A DNA stretch of 64,000 bases from Karalla daura (lineage: Eukaryota > Chordata > Actinopteri > Chaetodontiformes > Leiognathidae): NCBI GenBank assembly GCA_029224185.1, contig CM055188.1:32710142-32774141 (forward strand), written 5' to 3'. The notes under the pieces are model-generated. The model had not been told where the DNA came from, made no database searches, and was given only the letters and a program-made list of their open reading frames with translations. A program made the position numbers and the translations under genes. The first letter of the stretch is position 1. Each line of letters opens with the position of its first letter. Below, piece after piece: positions 1 through 12,900 of the stretch.

Positions 1-503
1 TCACTTGGGTGTGACAGCCTCTCTGCTACACCAGAGGATCGTATTGTTGGTAGATAGAGCGTCTCAACAACAGGAGAGCTGAGTTTGAGTCACAGTACCT
101 GCTCCTTCTTCTTTTCAAAACTGAATTTTGCGCAGTAAACAAGTGAATACATGTGCGTTGTGATGTCATACATGTACATATGTTTTCTTCTGTTGACATG
201 GAGGAGGAGTGCGGCTCCAGATGTGAACCTGGAGGTTCAGGTGGACGGGGCATGATGGAGCTCAACAGCATATACAGGGAAAGGCGCTAAAACCAAGCGT
301 TCAGAGCGGAGCTGTGAAACCCAACCAAAGCGTGTTGCTAACATTAGCTTTAGACATCAAGCAGGAGAAATGAGGACAATATGTCTCCTATTAGGCGTGC
401 TGCATTGTGTTGCGTTTACACACTGTAAACATCAACTTCACATTGTGCAAAACATGTTCCAGCCTTGCATGAAGGAACAGTGTGTAACCACAGAGCAGTG
501 TAC

Positions 504-618
504 CTGGATACAGTTGGCCCAGTAGCTGACAGCAGCGAAACTCCGATCAGACGTGATGTCGTACATGAGGAGGAAGGCGTGCGCTCTGTGGAAGATCTGT
601 CTGGTGATGCTGTGAAAC
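504..618 (-). other. rab44: rab44 Rab-domain exon (switch II to helix 3)
   Basis: The acceptor is at 620-619, and the first base completes an Arg codon begun in the exon at 4090. Translation gives FHSITRQIFHRA then HAFLLMYDITSDRSFAAVSYWANCIQ, followed by a GTACAC donor. The MYDIT strand and the SF..V..W pattern are the standard Rab helix 3 region and align with human RAB44 (YHSMTRQLLRKADGVVLMYD). The exon is 115 bp and ends in phase 0. No later exon is visible in 1-503. Confidence 0.82.
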
Positions 619-3600
619 CTGGGAAGGACAATTAAGAATCTAATCAGAAATGTGACATCTTAACATCAGGAAGGGATGCAAACTTTCCGCAGTGCAACAT
701 GCAGACTTCTGGAGGGGGCAGGAGGCAGGTGGTGCATTTTGGTGGAGTTTGCTGTGACGTTCCTAAGACTGATGGCAATCCGAGACGAGAACACAGGGAA
801 TCTGCAGTCCTTCAATTCATTTCAACACCTTTTTAAAACTTCTTAAAGATCTTCCAAAAAACTTTAAGAGCTCATGGCCATGTCCAGCTGTTACCAGCAA
901 CACATCTTTAACTAAACAGTCGTAGTTTGTATCTAAATCTACAGAGCACACCCATACAACAGACCTCAGATCAGCCAGGAAGGAACAAATCTCTAGACAA
1001 TCAATTAAACCAAAGGCAAAGTTTATTAAGATAAACCTTTGGTGATCCCAGATCATTCACCATATAGACTTTTTACAGACAAACTATTTGGAAAGAGTTG
1101 GAATACCAACAATATTTAATACCTCACTAAATTGTGGTTACAATGATGTACTGCATCGTATACAAGGGCTTTTAATAGAACAGAAACGTTATTGTCATTG
1201 AACAACAGGTAGACAGTGACATTGTAATGATCTGTAAATCAATGCATAATTGAAAACAATGTGTATTAGAGCTCAATAGAAGTTTCAGTGTCTGATATGT
1301 GTACTTGGAGCAGGTGATGGTGTTTCAGGACCTGCTGCGCCTCTTAACCTGGGATTTGATAAATCAGTATTAAAAACCAGAGATGAAGATGGTTCTCATT
1401 CCAGGCTGCAGGTTCAACAAACATGCAACACGTGCAGTGAACATCTGCACATGCCGTGGGGTACGTGACGTGCAGGCCTGGCGGCCTACAACACATTGTT
1501 GGGACGAGTCAAACCGGTTTGTGGAACAGGTGCCGGCCTGGCCTAGAGGAGCCCTGTCAAAACTGCTGCGAGTGTTCGGGGCGGCCGCAGCTCGTACAAT
1601 ATGTACAATAACAAAGCGCGTGGAGGATGTTTCTTAAGCAAGTGTTGGCAGGCCGTGTCGACTGGCTGGCTGCCAAGGTGCGTGCACAGCTGGAGACTGG
1701 ATGACTGGAGGAATCTGCTGAACCAGAGACAGCCTGGCCGAGGGCCAGCAGGGACGGAAAGTGTGTCTACACACATGAAAACCACACGACTAGACTTTCA
1801 GGACATTGTAAAACCACGGAGAAACATCCTGTACCTGTGACGGTGCTGTCCCACCTCTAGCCTGGCCTCCATCCAGTGTCTGAGCACTTTAGAAAGCTTA
1901 CGTAAGACATACCTTTATAGCCTGGCTTTCACCCTCATCTCACCTAAATATTCTCCTGTCTTCACTGTTGGGTTCATAATGATGTGTTTATATTTGTTCA
2001 TACAAACTGTTTGTATGCTTGGGATTGAAATCAAGGTAGGAAGATGTGCTTTTCCTGGAAAGGCGAGTGATATGATTTAGGGATATTGTAATAAATAATG
2101 TTGAGTTGTATGTTTTTTTTAACATCTTGTTCAACATGTCTTTTTCCCTTTAATCCAAGACAGGGAAAGCTTTCACTGTGTGACTTGTTTGGAAGTCTGG
2201 ACATTCTTGAAAGCCTTTTTTTATCTATTTGTTCTATTTGTACTGTTGATCTATTAGTCCATTTACTGGGTAACTTCACTGGTGAATTCATTACATTCAT
2301 GTATTAAGGTAAACTTTTAAATCTGGTCTCAACAAGTTTCTATTAATTGTCATATGTCAAATATGTAGATATACACATGTACACACTACCAGTCATCAGA
2401 TACCCTGGTGGAATCATAAGCTGGCCAAGGGAAGAGATAGAAGCCACGGATATCAAGACAAGGAAGCTCCTCACCATGCATGGAAGGTCCACCCCGAATC
2501 TACTCCAAAGAGCCATAGAGGCGAGGATCTACCAGAGCAGATCAGCTCCAAGGTGCAGACTATGCTAAGAAGGCGCTGAGACAGTCCAGCACATAGTGGC
2601 AGGCTGTAAGATGCTAGCTGGGTCTGCCTACATGGAGAGGAGCAACTAGGGGGCTGGAACAGTGTACAGGAACATCTGTGCCCAGTATGGAAGAGAAGAA
2701 CCCAGATCCCAATGGGCCACACCACAGAAGGTGGCTGAAAACAGCAGAGCCAAGGTCCTGACTAACAGCTCCTGGCTGAGACAGACATAGTGGCGGAGGA
2801 CAAAGTGCAGAAGAAGACAGTGGTGATAGATGTGGAGAAACCAGCTGATGCCAACATCAGGAAGAAGGAACAAGAAAAGGTTGAAAACTACCAAGGATTG
2901 AAAGAACAGCTGGAACAGATGTGGAAGGTCAAGTCTAGCATGGTCTCTGTGGTAGTGGGAGCGCTCTGAGCAGAGACCTCCAAACTGGGAGAGTGGCTCC
3001 AACAGATCCCAGGAGCAACATCTGGAGCCTCAGTCCAGAAGAGAACAGTCCTAGGAACAGCTAAGATACTGAAGAACCGTCCAACTCCCAGGCCTCTGGT
3101 AGAGGACCAGAGCTGGAGGATGATACCACCCCAAAGAGACTAAGAAGGAAATTATTAGTTATATCTATAATTAAACTAGGAAGCTGGAGGTAAGCTCAAA
3201 GAATTCAAAACACCATTTAAGTTGGGTATGGTGTACAACAAAGTTTTGGGCAGAATACACATTTCCTTTTGCAGTCTTTCCTACATGCATTTTACTCAGG
3301 AAAATGTTGCACGTTTTACATCTGAAGAGGAAGTCAAAAATGGTAAAACATTCAGTCCTGTTTGTTCTCAACCAGAGTTTTAACCTGCGGTTGTACACGT
3401 GTACACATTTTCACATTATGCTCGATGTATAACATCACCACTTTGTTATGTTTATAATGAATTTATAAATTCCCTGATCCTGTAGATGTGACGTTTAATA
3501 CTCAAGTCATTTGAAAGAAGCAACGAGGTCTATTCAGAGTTCAACTTTGTAAAAACTGAAATCTATCACTTGGGTAGGTCAGGGAACAGACACCAAAGTG

Positions 3601-6600
3601 CCTCTGAGCGGGGCTTTCCATCCTGTAATAAAGCTCATATACAGAATAAGCAGATAATGGTGCAGATAGAAGGTTCCTAGGTCAGAGAAACTAAGAGTTC
3701 AGAGTGTGCAGAAAAGGCTCCGCTTTGTTTTATGTGCTGCGCTCTGAGGTGTGGCAACACTCGTTCCTGGAAGTGTGATTTGCATCTTTAATATATAAAC
3801 TTTGTAGGACACTCCTTTTCATAACAAATAAATCAAAGTGTTGCTTAATGTACCTGATGTGAAAAGTACGGAAGGTTACTCACATGACCCTGATTCTCTA
3901 ACACGATCGAGATATACGTGTATCTTTCAGTGTGTTTCTTTGCACATAGCCAATGGAAAAAAAAAAAAATATATATATATACACACACACACACATACAT
4001 ATATATATATATTTTAGAGAGAGAGAGAGAGAGATAGACTTGATATCTTTGTGTATATCTAAGTGTGTTAACAGTGAAGGGGAGCTGACCTTTCTTGACC
4101 CGCCGTGTCCCACAGTTTTAGCACCACAGGTTTGCCGTCCACCACCACATTCCAGATGCAGGAGTCAAGTCCTACAAAACAGACATGGTCTGCATCATTA
4201 TGTTCATTCACACACATGCATGTGAGGACCGTGAGCCTGGGCTCGGATCTTACCGATAGAGGAGGGCAAATCCAAAGAAAACTTCCCACTTTGGGCTCTT
4301 TTCATGAACGAGGTCTTGCCTACACTGCTGTCTCCGATCAGCACCACGTTGTAGCTGTTCGCTCCTCCGCCTGCTGAAACAAACACCGTTCATACGCTCT
4401 CTTTGTTTTTCTTTGTCTTTTCTGTCTGTTGTCATATGCTGACAATCAACAGCTCGCAAAGATTTTGTTTACCCAGAGAAAACGTGTTCTGAGTCTCTCG
4501 ACCAAGGCTGACTCCAGCAGCCGGAGGATGTTGAACAGGAGACCTGGGATCAGGCTTCGTCTCGCTGTCGATCACACTAAATGTCACATTCAGAGGCACA
4601 GCATCATGAGAGCCTTCAATGATCTTCAGAGCGAGAAAACATTAGACCAACAAAATTAAAACGTTCATATCTAGATTATATATGTAGGTAGATAGGTAGA
4701 TAGACACAGTGGAACCTCAACTTACAAACACCCCATGACACAAAAAATGCAGAATATGAATTGGGCTTTGATGAAATTTCCATCCCATTTAACATAAAAA
4801 CATTACAAATACGTAACCAAAATCAAATGTGCGCCTGACAGAGGTCCTCCCAGTCCTTATAAAGAGTTGTATATTCTAATATTAAATTCTATATATAGGG
4901 CTGACTGTTTCTGTGCTCCATAGTTGTACTGCTTCAGTTGCGAGGAAAGTCGTGTGAAGTTACAGGACGTCCTCATAAAAAAAGCAGAATAATCCATTCC
5001 CAGTGCATACACCCCAATTCCAGGAAAAGAACACCTTGTTGCTCTTACTGCAAATAATTTACAAGCATGCAACTCTCGCTCTCAGGCTGACGTCTGTGTG
5101 CTTTTACAAACCTGCTTGGTGGGAACAGAGGTGCTTTGTGCACAGCTGATGAAGTGGTTGAACTCACCTCGAAGCGCCCGAGTGCTCTCCTGACCCTGAG
5201 GTGCTGATGTCGGCTGGCGGTTTGTTGTTATTTGGAAGAAGCTGCAAAGACAAAAACATCTCAGTCAGGAGAAAACATCAGGCCAGAGTCTTCTACAGAT
5301 GCACCTAACTCCCCTGTTTTTTATGGCTTTGCAAAATTAGATTTTAACTTTGTTTCTGAGTGGATTTCTAAATATTAGAGACAGGAAGGCATCCATATCA
5401 TATGACAATATTATTTAATTTTCAGGGACTTTGTTCTTTTTGTGCTCCTTCTGAATGTGATGTAATAGTGATTCTGCAAAAATGACATTTTAATAGAGTA
5501 GGCTTGTATACTGACACAGTACATGAAAAATCATACAAGTATCACAATCAAATAAGCTCAGCTTTACAATAGCTGACCTCTGAGGTCTAAGGGTACATCT
5601 TGTTATTTCACATACTATCTATTAAAGTCTCCTTTTGGCAACTCTAGTTGCCTGGCAACTCTAGTTTCTAGTTACTTAAGTGAATAAACTACGTCAACCT
5701 CGCCTCCTTTTTAGGAAAAAAAAAGTCAAAAGTTCTCCTTTTTTTTGCATGTGAAACATAGTGTGAGGTGAATGTTCCTCATTGTGGTTCCTTGTGCAAT
5801 CTCACCCACCATGCAACAAACACTTGAAAGGTTTTTAACAGGTTTTATCCAAATGTCGTGAGGCACAATGACACATTTATGTGGAAAAGAATGGCACACA
5901 ATGCACTAAATCTGAGTCACTTCAAACATTACGTTCACCTGGGCAAAGGTGGAAGGCATTAAAGTAATCTTACTGGAAATTCGGATAAAAAAGGAAGAGG
6001 AAGATGAAAATAAGTCCTCTGAAAAGTTACAAGGAGTGTTTGAAGGGAGATTAAACTACTGTTTTGTCATTTTCTTTTTCTGTTTTGTGTATTTGTTCCA
6101 TTTAGTTTTATGAAACTCAATCAAACTGTCGCCCTCAGACATGGACACACACTCCATTTTATTTATATTTATTATATTTATGTATTTATGTATTAATTTT
6201 TATTATTTTGTTTGTTCAGTGTGATATAAGTAATGTAATTTGCATTTTGATATTTTTGGGTGCATTTTCTATGTTGTCATTTTTTGTCTTTTGTGTGTGT
6301 GAATTTGTTACATTTGCAATAAGTCAGACAATGTGTTCTCACCTCTGATGCTTTGTCCTGGTCTGATTCTCCCTCTGTTGTCTCCACTGTCATGACATCT
6401 GTGCCATGTTGCACATCTTCCGGTTGGTCTCCTGTCCTGGTTTCCTTGCTTATGTTTCCACGTGTCCTCCGGTTGGATCCCAGTTTTCTTCTCCTCCCAC
6501 CAGCTGTTTCCGGCACCACTTCAGGCTTTGGAGAGGTGGATGCTGCTGCAGGGAAACTCACTGTAGTTGGCTCACGCTCAGTTGCTACTGGTTGGACATG

Positions 6601-9600
6601 AGAACTGGGATTTTCCTCGAATGTCTGCAGAATGGGAGGATTTACATGGACTTCGCCCAACTCTTCTGTTTCAGACACCTTTCCTTTCCTTAGCTCCAAG
6701 TCATCATTTTTGTCCTCTGTGTCAGGGCTCTCATTGATGACATTTTCTGCAGCTTCTGTCACCACATTATCCACATCTTCCTCTTTGCCACGTGACCTAA
6801 GAGTCCTTCGGGTGGAGCCAATTTTTCTCCTCCTGCCAACTGAACCGAAAGTGGGACTTGAATCCATTTCCAGGTTTGTTCCTTGAGTCCCTTCACCTCT
6901 GTTGCTCAGCTCTGATGTAGGAGCATCTTTATGCTCTTCTCCAGCTCCTCCTCTAACTTCAGAGTTGAGTATTTCAAAATCTACTACCACTGGTGCTTCT
7001 GGTTGGCCATGTATTATATTTACGCCCTCTAACATTTCCTCATCATGTTCTTTACTCTTTGCAGTCTCTCTCTCAGATGTTCTCTCGTCAGAGCTGCTTT
7101 CTTTTGTTTCATCTCTATTGTGTCTCTCTCCTTCTGGTTTCCTACTCAGTGGTGTTCGGCGAGTGGAGCACATCTTTCTTCTCTTCTGTCTGGATCTTCC
7201 TTGTGAGTTGTCATTGTCGCCTGAATCAATATGTTCTTGCATTTCAGCCTGAGTGATCTCCTGGGGATCATCTATTTCTTGGGCGCAATGGTGTTCAAAA
7301 TCTGCCCTGACAACATTCTGCTCAGAGGAGTTTAGCAAACTATCCACTTCTGTAAAATCATTTTTCACTGACACGTCCCCTTCAGTTTTCATTACCTCAC
7401 TTGACTGTTGCATATTTATTTCCTGTCCGACTAAGGTTTTTGCACAAGATGATGCAACTGTCTCTCCTACCTGACAAACATTATCTGCTGAGACAACATC
7501 ACCGTGATACAAGTCTTCTGTCACAATTGTACAACTGTCTGCAACAGGATGCACCAAAACTGTATCTTCCTTTTGCTTCTTTTCAGTAGAAAGGTCGTTG
7601 ACATGCTGTTGACCTTTATTTCTTCGACTTGATCCCATTTTTCTCCTGTGGCCACTGGGGCTGAATCCTTTGTGTGTTTGAGGTTGGGAGTCCAAATTTG
7701 CACTAATTTCTGATTGGAGGATGTGCAAAGAGGATTCTCGTTCCATCTCTGCGAGAAGATCCATTTCTTGCAGTTGTGCTGTCTGACATACATCCTCATG
7801 CACTTCACTTGCTCTGACTTTAGATACATTTATTTGCTCTTTTTCTGTCTCATTTGAAGAAAACAAATGTTTTGATGCTAAAAATCCCGCTTGCTCAACA
7901 TTGGATTCTGTGTCTGTATGTTGTCCAGAGCTGTGTTTTTCTGTAGTTATCTCTGACAGAAGCAACAACTCTTTTTCCTCTCTTTCTTCTGATTTGACAT
8001 GTGACTGATCTAGCAAAAGGTTGTCCTGTAAATTCCCATCAACTCCCTCCTCACAATCTCTTCTTGGCTGCGAGATTAACTCTTTATCCACTGTTAAACT
8101 TGCAACAGAACTTGTGTGAACATGTGCGTCCTCAGTGACTTGATAGTCAACCATCTGAACAGTGTCAAATGCACCCAATACCTCTAATGAGGTTTCCGTT
8201 GATTCCTCCTGAACTGCTCTCTCCAATTGTAATGAGGTTTTTGTTAAATCAATGGGTTCATCATCCCTGGTATCATCATCAACAGAGTCTTTGGCATGGC
8301 GTTTTCCTTTATATCTTCGACTGGTCCCCAGTTTTCTCCTGTTACCAGTGGCACTGACACCAGCGTGTGTCTGCTCCTCTGCTCTCTCAGAACTGTCCAG
8401 GAGGTCGGAGTCCACCAGGGCATCTGTTTGTATGGTTTGTAAAGATGATTCCCCCTCCATCTCAAATATATTTCCCTCATTTTCAGGCAGTACTGTATTT
8501 TCACTGGGTTTTAAACAGTCTGCAAGGTTGCCTCCTTCATAGAGCTGACCTAATTCAGGGTCTACTCCTCGTGGGTAACTGATCAGTGAAACTTTGGTGA
8601 CCTCTACATGATCACCTTCAGTTGTATGCTGTAAAGCTTCAAAGCTGTTTTCATTTGAAGGAGGCTCATCCTGTTTGATGTTAGGCTTTGAGTCTCCAGG
8701 ATCTGCTGCAAATTCATCAGAGCTCCTCACACTAGGATCAGATTCATAAGTGCAGCTGATTTCAGCCTCATCGATCAGGGTACTAGACATTATTTCTGTG
8801 GCATCGTGCATGGTACTGAAGTCTGTGTGTGTTTGCTCCTCTACTCTGATAGAACTATCCAGAGGGTGGATGTCCAAAACTGTGTCCAATTCCATTAGTG
8901 TGGTTTGTAAAGTTGATTCAGTCTCCTCCATTTCAAAGATTCCCTCATCCTCCTGACTCCTCACCTGGGCCGCTTGATCGCTGAGTCTTACTTCAGCTTC
9001 TGGACCCTGATGATTGCTGGAGTTGTCGGGAGATGTCAGGATTTCTTCCTGTGTGGCTCCCACAGCCAAGGAGGACGCCTCCTCTTCATAGTCAGCCTCT
9101 TTTTCCTCATCTACTTTAGAAGTTTCAAGCTTATAAGTGAAACTTCCCATGTTGGCCTCTGGATTGTTGGTTGTGGTGTGGTTCTGATTTTCAGGAGAAA
9201 AATGCGGCGTTGTGACTGGGGAGAAAGGAACATGAGGTGTTTCAGTCATGTGTGACATGAGTGACTCATGTTCACTCCCTTGACTTAAATCTTCAAAAAT
9301 ATCATCTATTTGTGTCGTTTCAAGGGCTTCATCATCCTTGATGCATTCTTCATTTTCAGGATTCATAGCAGCAGATTCCTGAACCTGCTGTCGTCCTTTA
9401 TATCTTCGGCTGCTCCCAAGTTTCCTCCTGTTCCCAGTCGTACTGAAGCCTGTTTGTGTTTGCTCGTCTTCTTTCACAGAACTGTCCTGAGAGCCAGAGC
9501 TCAAAAGAGCGTCCCATTCCATAAGTGTGGTTTCTAAAGACGATTCACTTGCCTCCATTTCAAAAAGGATTTTCTCCTCCTTCCAATGAACTGTTTTTTC

Positions 9601-12507
9601 ACTCGTCTCTTCATCTGGGCCGTGAAGACTGCCAGAGTTGTCCATTCCATCCTGTGTATCTCCATCGGCCAATGATTTATCAGATAGTTCCTCTTTGGAG
9701 CCAACCTCCTCTATGTCCCGCTCCTCATCCTTCTCACAGTTTTCAAGCGTAGAAGTGAAAGTCTCCATGTTGGTCTCTGGATTCTGTGTTGTATTGAAGT
9801 TCTGGACTTCAGAAGTTAAAGGGTTATAATGAACCTCTGACGTGACATAGTCCTGCTCACTCCCTTGACATAAATCTTCAGCACTTGTTTTCTCTGTTTG
9901 TGTCGTTTCAAGGGCTTCATCATCCTTGGTGCTTTCTTCAAGTTCAGGATTCGACTCGTGAACCTGCTGTCGTCCTTTATATCTTCGGCTGCTCCCAAGT
10001 TTCCTCCTGTTCCCAGTCGCACTGAAGCCTCTTTGTGTTTCCTCATCTTCTTTCACAGAACTGTCTAGAAGCTGTGAATCCCAAAGAGTGTCTGATTCAC
10101 TCTCTTCCATTTTAGATTCAGGATTCAGGATTCCCTCCTGCTCCTGATGACCTGTTTTTTCTCTGTGACTTAAATCATCTTCTGGACTTTGGAAACTGCC
10201 AGAGCTCTTTATCTCTTCCTGTATGGCTCCCTCAGCCAAGGACTTATCAGGTAACAGCCCTTTGGAATCAACTTCCTCTCCTCCCCGTTCCCCATCTTCA
10301 AGATTTTCATGTTGCCAAGAGAACAATTCCAGGTTGGCCTCTGGGTTCTGTGTCCCCTGACTTGAATCTTCAACACTTGTATTCTCTGTTTGTGTTGTTT
10401 CAAGGGCCTCATCATCGCTGATACTTTCTTGGTATGCATGGTCCGACCCAGCAGCAGATTCCTGAACCTGCTGTCGTCCTTTATATCTTCGGCTGCTCCC
10501 AAGTTTCCTCCTGTTCCCAGTGGTACTGAAACCTGTTTGTGTTTGCTCGTCTGCTTTCACTGAACTGTCCTGAGGTTGGGAGTCTAGAAGAGCATCTGAT
10601 TCATTTAGCATGCTTTGTAAAGACAATTCACTCACCTCCATTTCCAATAAGATTCCCTCCTGCACCTGGTGATCTACTTGCTCACTGTGACTGATATCAT
10701 CTTCTGGACCCTGAAAACTGTCAGAGTTGTCCATTTCTTCCTGTGTGGTTCCTTTAGCCAAGAATTGTGCGGCTATTTCCTTGCTGGAGTCAAACTCCTC
10801 TTGTCCCTGTTTGTTTTCTTCTTCATAATTTGAGAAATGAGATGAGAACGTTTCCAGGTGGACTTCTGGAGTCTGTGTTGTAGTAAAATTTTGGGTTTCA
10901 GAAGAATAATCAGACGTTATTGCTGAGGATGGAGGGTTATCATGTGTCTCTGACATAATAGCATTCTCTACTCTCACACCACTTTCCAGAAGCTGTGAGT
11001 CCAAGGGTAAATCTCTTTGTGTGGTTTGTAAAGATGATTCAGCTTCCATTTCAAATACATTTCCCTCCTTTTCCTGCTGAACTTCATGTTCACCAGGTTT
11101 TAAATAGTCTGCAAGGTGGTCACCTTCATGTACCTGAGCTAATTCAGGGTCTACTCCTTGTGGATCGGTCTGTGACATCTCAGTGTCCTCATCATTTGTG
11201 TACCACACAGTTTGAAAGTTTTCTTTTGAAAGAGGCTCATCCTGTTTGTCAGGATCTGAACCATTACTATCAATGGTTTTCACGTTCAGCTCTGATTCAT
11301 TCATGCTACTGACTTCAGCCTCGTCCATCAGGCCTCCAGATATCATTTCAGGATTGTCTGTGTCATAACTCATCACTCTTAAGTGCATATCTGTTGGCTT
11401 AAAGCCCAGTTCCTGAGCACTGCCTACAGGATTCTCTAAACAATGAGCATCTTTCACTTCTGGTAAGATGGAAATCTCACCTTGTTCCTCATTTGGTGAG
11501 AAAACTACCGCTAGCTCACCACGACATTCAGGTTCCGTATGATCTGTGGAGCTGTGTTTGTCTGTGGAGATCTCAGGTATGAGAGACGTTTCTATGTCTG
11601 TTACCTTTGAAGGTGACTCCTGCATCATATAGAGATCATCTTGATTCAAGTCTTCAGTGTCTCCATCCTCACTTCTGGTCTCTGTGGCAGCTCCGACTAC
11701 TGAATCATCTAGGTCATCATGAGTCACACCTTCAGTGGAGTGGCTGACACTGTGTATTAGTGTTGGACTAAGCTGCTCCTCCTGAATGCTGTCTAAAATC
11801 ACAACCCCCCCACTATCTTTAGTCAGCTCTTGTGCTGGTGATGAGAGCTCTGCTGGCTCCGGTCCAGTGTTTTCACCAGGGCTGCAGATTAATTCTGTGG
11901 TTATCTCTGCTGTGATGGAAATAGGTACGGCTGTTGTTACTTGTGACTCACTCTGCGACTCGTCGTTGTGAAAGTTTCCATTCTCTGCATCTTCATGTTT
12001 CTCACTTCGTAAGGCATCGGATCTGTCAGTGTCACACACAGCATCATGGGCATAATATCCACCTTGATCCGTTTGCACATTTTCAGTCAGTGGAACTGAA
12101 CCCATCATGTCTGGGTTAGACGGTCTGCTGTGTGCAGAGGCAACGTGGTCGCTCTCTTCATTTAGCTCTTCCTGCCACTGAGGTTGAATTGTTGATATTT
12201 GTGTTGTTATGGGTGTTTCATTGCCCCCAAAACGGTCTTCTACTTCCTCTATAGCTTTGTGGTAAGACTCCATTGCTGATGCCTGGACATGTTGTCTTCC
12301 TCTATGTTTTCGACTAGACCCAAACTTTCTTCTGTTCTCTGATGACGGTTGATGATGAGCTCCGGAAAGTGAATCATCAGGATTAGCTGAAACATGCAGT
12401 GGCTCTGTGCCGTCCTCTGGAGTCTCATCAGGCTCAAAGGTTTCGTTTTGGTTTACTGCCCGGCGACGTGAACCTACTCTTTTTTTCTTTGCACTTTGAG
12501 CTGACAT
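504..12507 (-). CDS. rab44: Rab44-like large Rab GTPase, partial (3' end beyond the window)
   Basis: Coding exons on the minus strand, in order: 12507-6343, 5241-5168, 4576-4473, 4373-4254, 4171-4090, 618-504. All phases join and give about 2220 residues before the window ends. The first 2055 residues are one disordered, acidic, Ser/Thr/Glu-rich exon with repeated RRKxGSxRR motifs. The C-terminal part is a Rab domain: P-loop GDSSVGKT, switch I SSIGLDS, G3 WDTAGQER, then MYDITSDRSFAAVSYW. The NKxD and SAK motifs and any prenylated Cys lie in exons left of position 1. Large Rabs (RAB44, CRACR2A, RASEF) usually have EF-hands and a coiled coil before the Rab domain; I see neither here. Identification rests on the Rab sequence, a KLGSNRR-like motif I recall from the human RAB44 N-terminus, and the neighbouring srsf3. 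Human RAB44 acts on granules and lysosome-related organelles; the fish role is inferred. Confidence 0.85.
810..1140 (+). repeat. Dispersed repeat family R1, copy 1
   Basis: Shares blocks with copies near 13400, 14560 and 17270: CAGCTGTTACCAGCA, GACCTCAGATCAGCCAGG and AAAGTTTATTAAGATAAACC. No coding content or terminal repeats recognised. Confidence 0.6.
2385..3135 (+). mobile_element. Decayed LINE reverse-transcriptase ORF 3' fragment
   Basis: Translation in changing plus frames gives blocks typical of a fish non-LTR retrotransposon ORF2: YPGGIISWPREEIEATDIKT, RKLLTMHG, IVAGCKMLAGSAYMER, and, after frameshifts, the R.KEQEK.ENYQGLKEQLEQMWKVK region and GEWLQQIPG. Stops and frameshifts are many, so it is dead. 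It lies in a rab44 intron, opposite in orientation to that gene. The clade is not certain. Confidence 0.75.
3957..4034 (+). repeat. Poly(A)/(AT)n/(AC)n/(GA)n compound repeat
   Basis: Four simple tracts in series, 55 bp 3' of the rab44 exon ending at 4090. Confidence 0.9.
4090..4373 (-). other. rab44: rab44 Rab-domain exons (P-loop to G3)
   Basis: Exon 4373-4254 encodes the first strand and P-loop (NVVLIGDSSVGKTSF) and breaks after the first base of the Gly codon of SSIG. Exon 4171-4090 encodes switch I to G3 (DGKPVVLKLWDTAGQE) and breaks inside the next Arg codon. The switch I Thr is replaced by Ser, which keeps a hydroxyl for Mg. The glutamine of DTAGQ is present, so GTP hydrolysis should be intact. 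The acceptor is a tandem CAGCAG, so one residue may be alternatively included. Confidence 0.85.
4473..5241 (-). other. rab44: rab44 two short linker exons (5241-5168 and 4576-4473)
   Basis: These link the giant exon to the Rab domain. Exon 5241-5168 (74 bp, donor GTGAGT) encodes LLPNNNKPPADISTS and a Gly/Ser-rich stretch. Exon 4576-4473 (104 bp, donor GTAAAC) encodes VIDSETKPDPRSPVQHPPAAG and onward. The second acceptor (ACATTTAG) is the only one I found that keeps the frame from the AG left by the first exon into the G that completes an Ala codon at 4373. Sequence content is low-complexity, so exon choice rests mainly on phase. Confidence 0.65.
4706..4845 (+). repeat. Possible DNA-transposon end
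   Basis: CAGTGGAACCTCAACTTACA followed by an AT-rich stretch with AAAATGCAGAATATGAAT resembles a widespread fish element that begins CAGTGGAACCTC. It lies between rab44 exons. Confidence 0.4.
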
Positions 12508-12517
12508 GACTTTTCTC
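6343..12517 (-). other. rab44: rab44 giant exon with RRKxGSxRR repeats
   Basis: The acceptor is at 12519-12518 and the donor at 6342-6341 (GTGAGA after a GAG codon, phase 0). The start ATG is at 12507-12505, ten bases into the exon. Ten copies of a basic motif, roughly RRKxGSxRR, are spread through the acidic sequence, near 12470, 12320, 10510, 10010, 9420, 8330, 7640, 7170, 6825 and 6490. Copies 3-5 read GNRRKLGSSRRYKGRQQV and are followed by a DDEALETTQT block. I see no membrane segment, zinc finger or EF-hand. A single 6.2-kb uninterrupted exon is unusual and has probably grown by internal duplication. Confidence 0.9.
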
Positions 12518-12900
12518 CTGAAGCATGAAAAATTGATGTAAGAAGTTAACAAGTCAGGTTCCTACGAAGCAAACCACCACTACAAAACACCATTAATGAC
12601 ACCACCAGGAGAGAGCTGTCCCTTTCTGTCCCCAAGAAGATAGCGCTTTCTGAGAGCACCACCTCTCAACTTTGACCTGACAGACTTTATTTTACTTCTC
12701 CTCACACCTACTGCTGTCGCTCTGCACTACGACAGTGTAGACTTGAACTGCACTTGTATATGTACTCCAGGAATGCAGCTGTAGCGTTTTGTCTTGCTTC
12801 AGATTAAAGCATCTGTAAATGCCGAAGTAAGAACTGCACAAACCTTTCCTGACTGTACATGATTTCAGGCTTTCTATTGAATTACGGCGTATGAACTTAC

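Noticed and set aside
6353..7256. Several plus-strand frames opposite the rab44 giant exon
   Set aside because: Shadows of the minus-strand coding sequence; the minus frame has the conserved repeats and splice signals.
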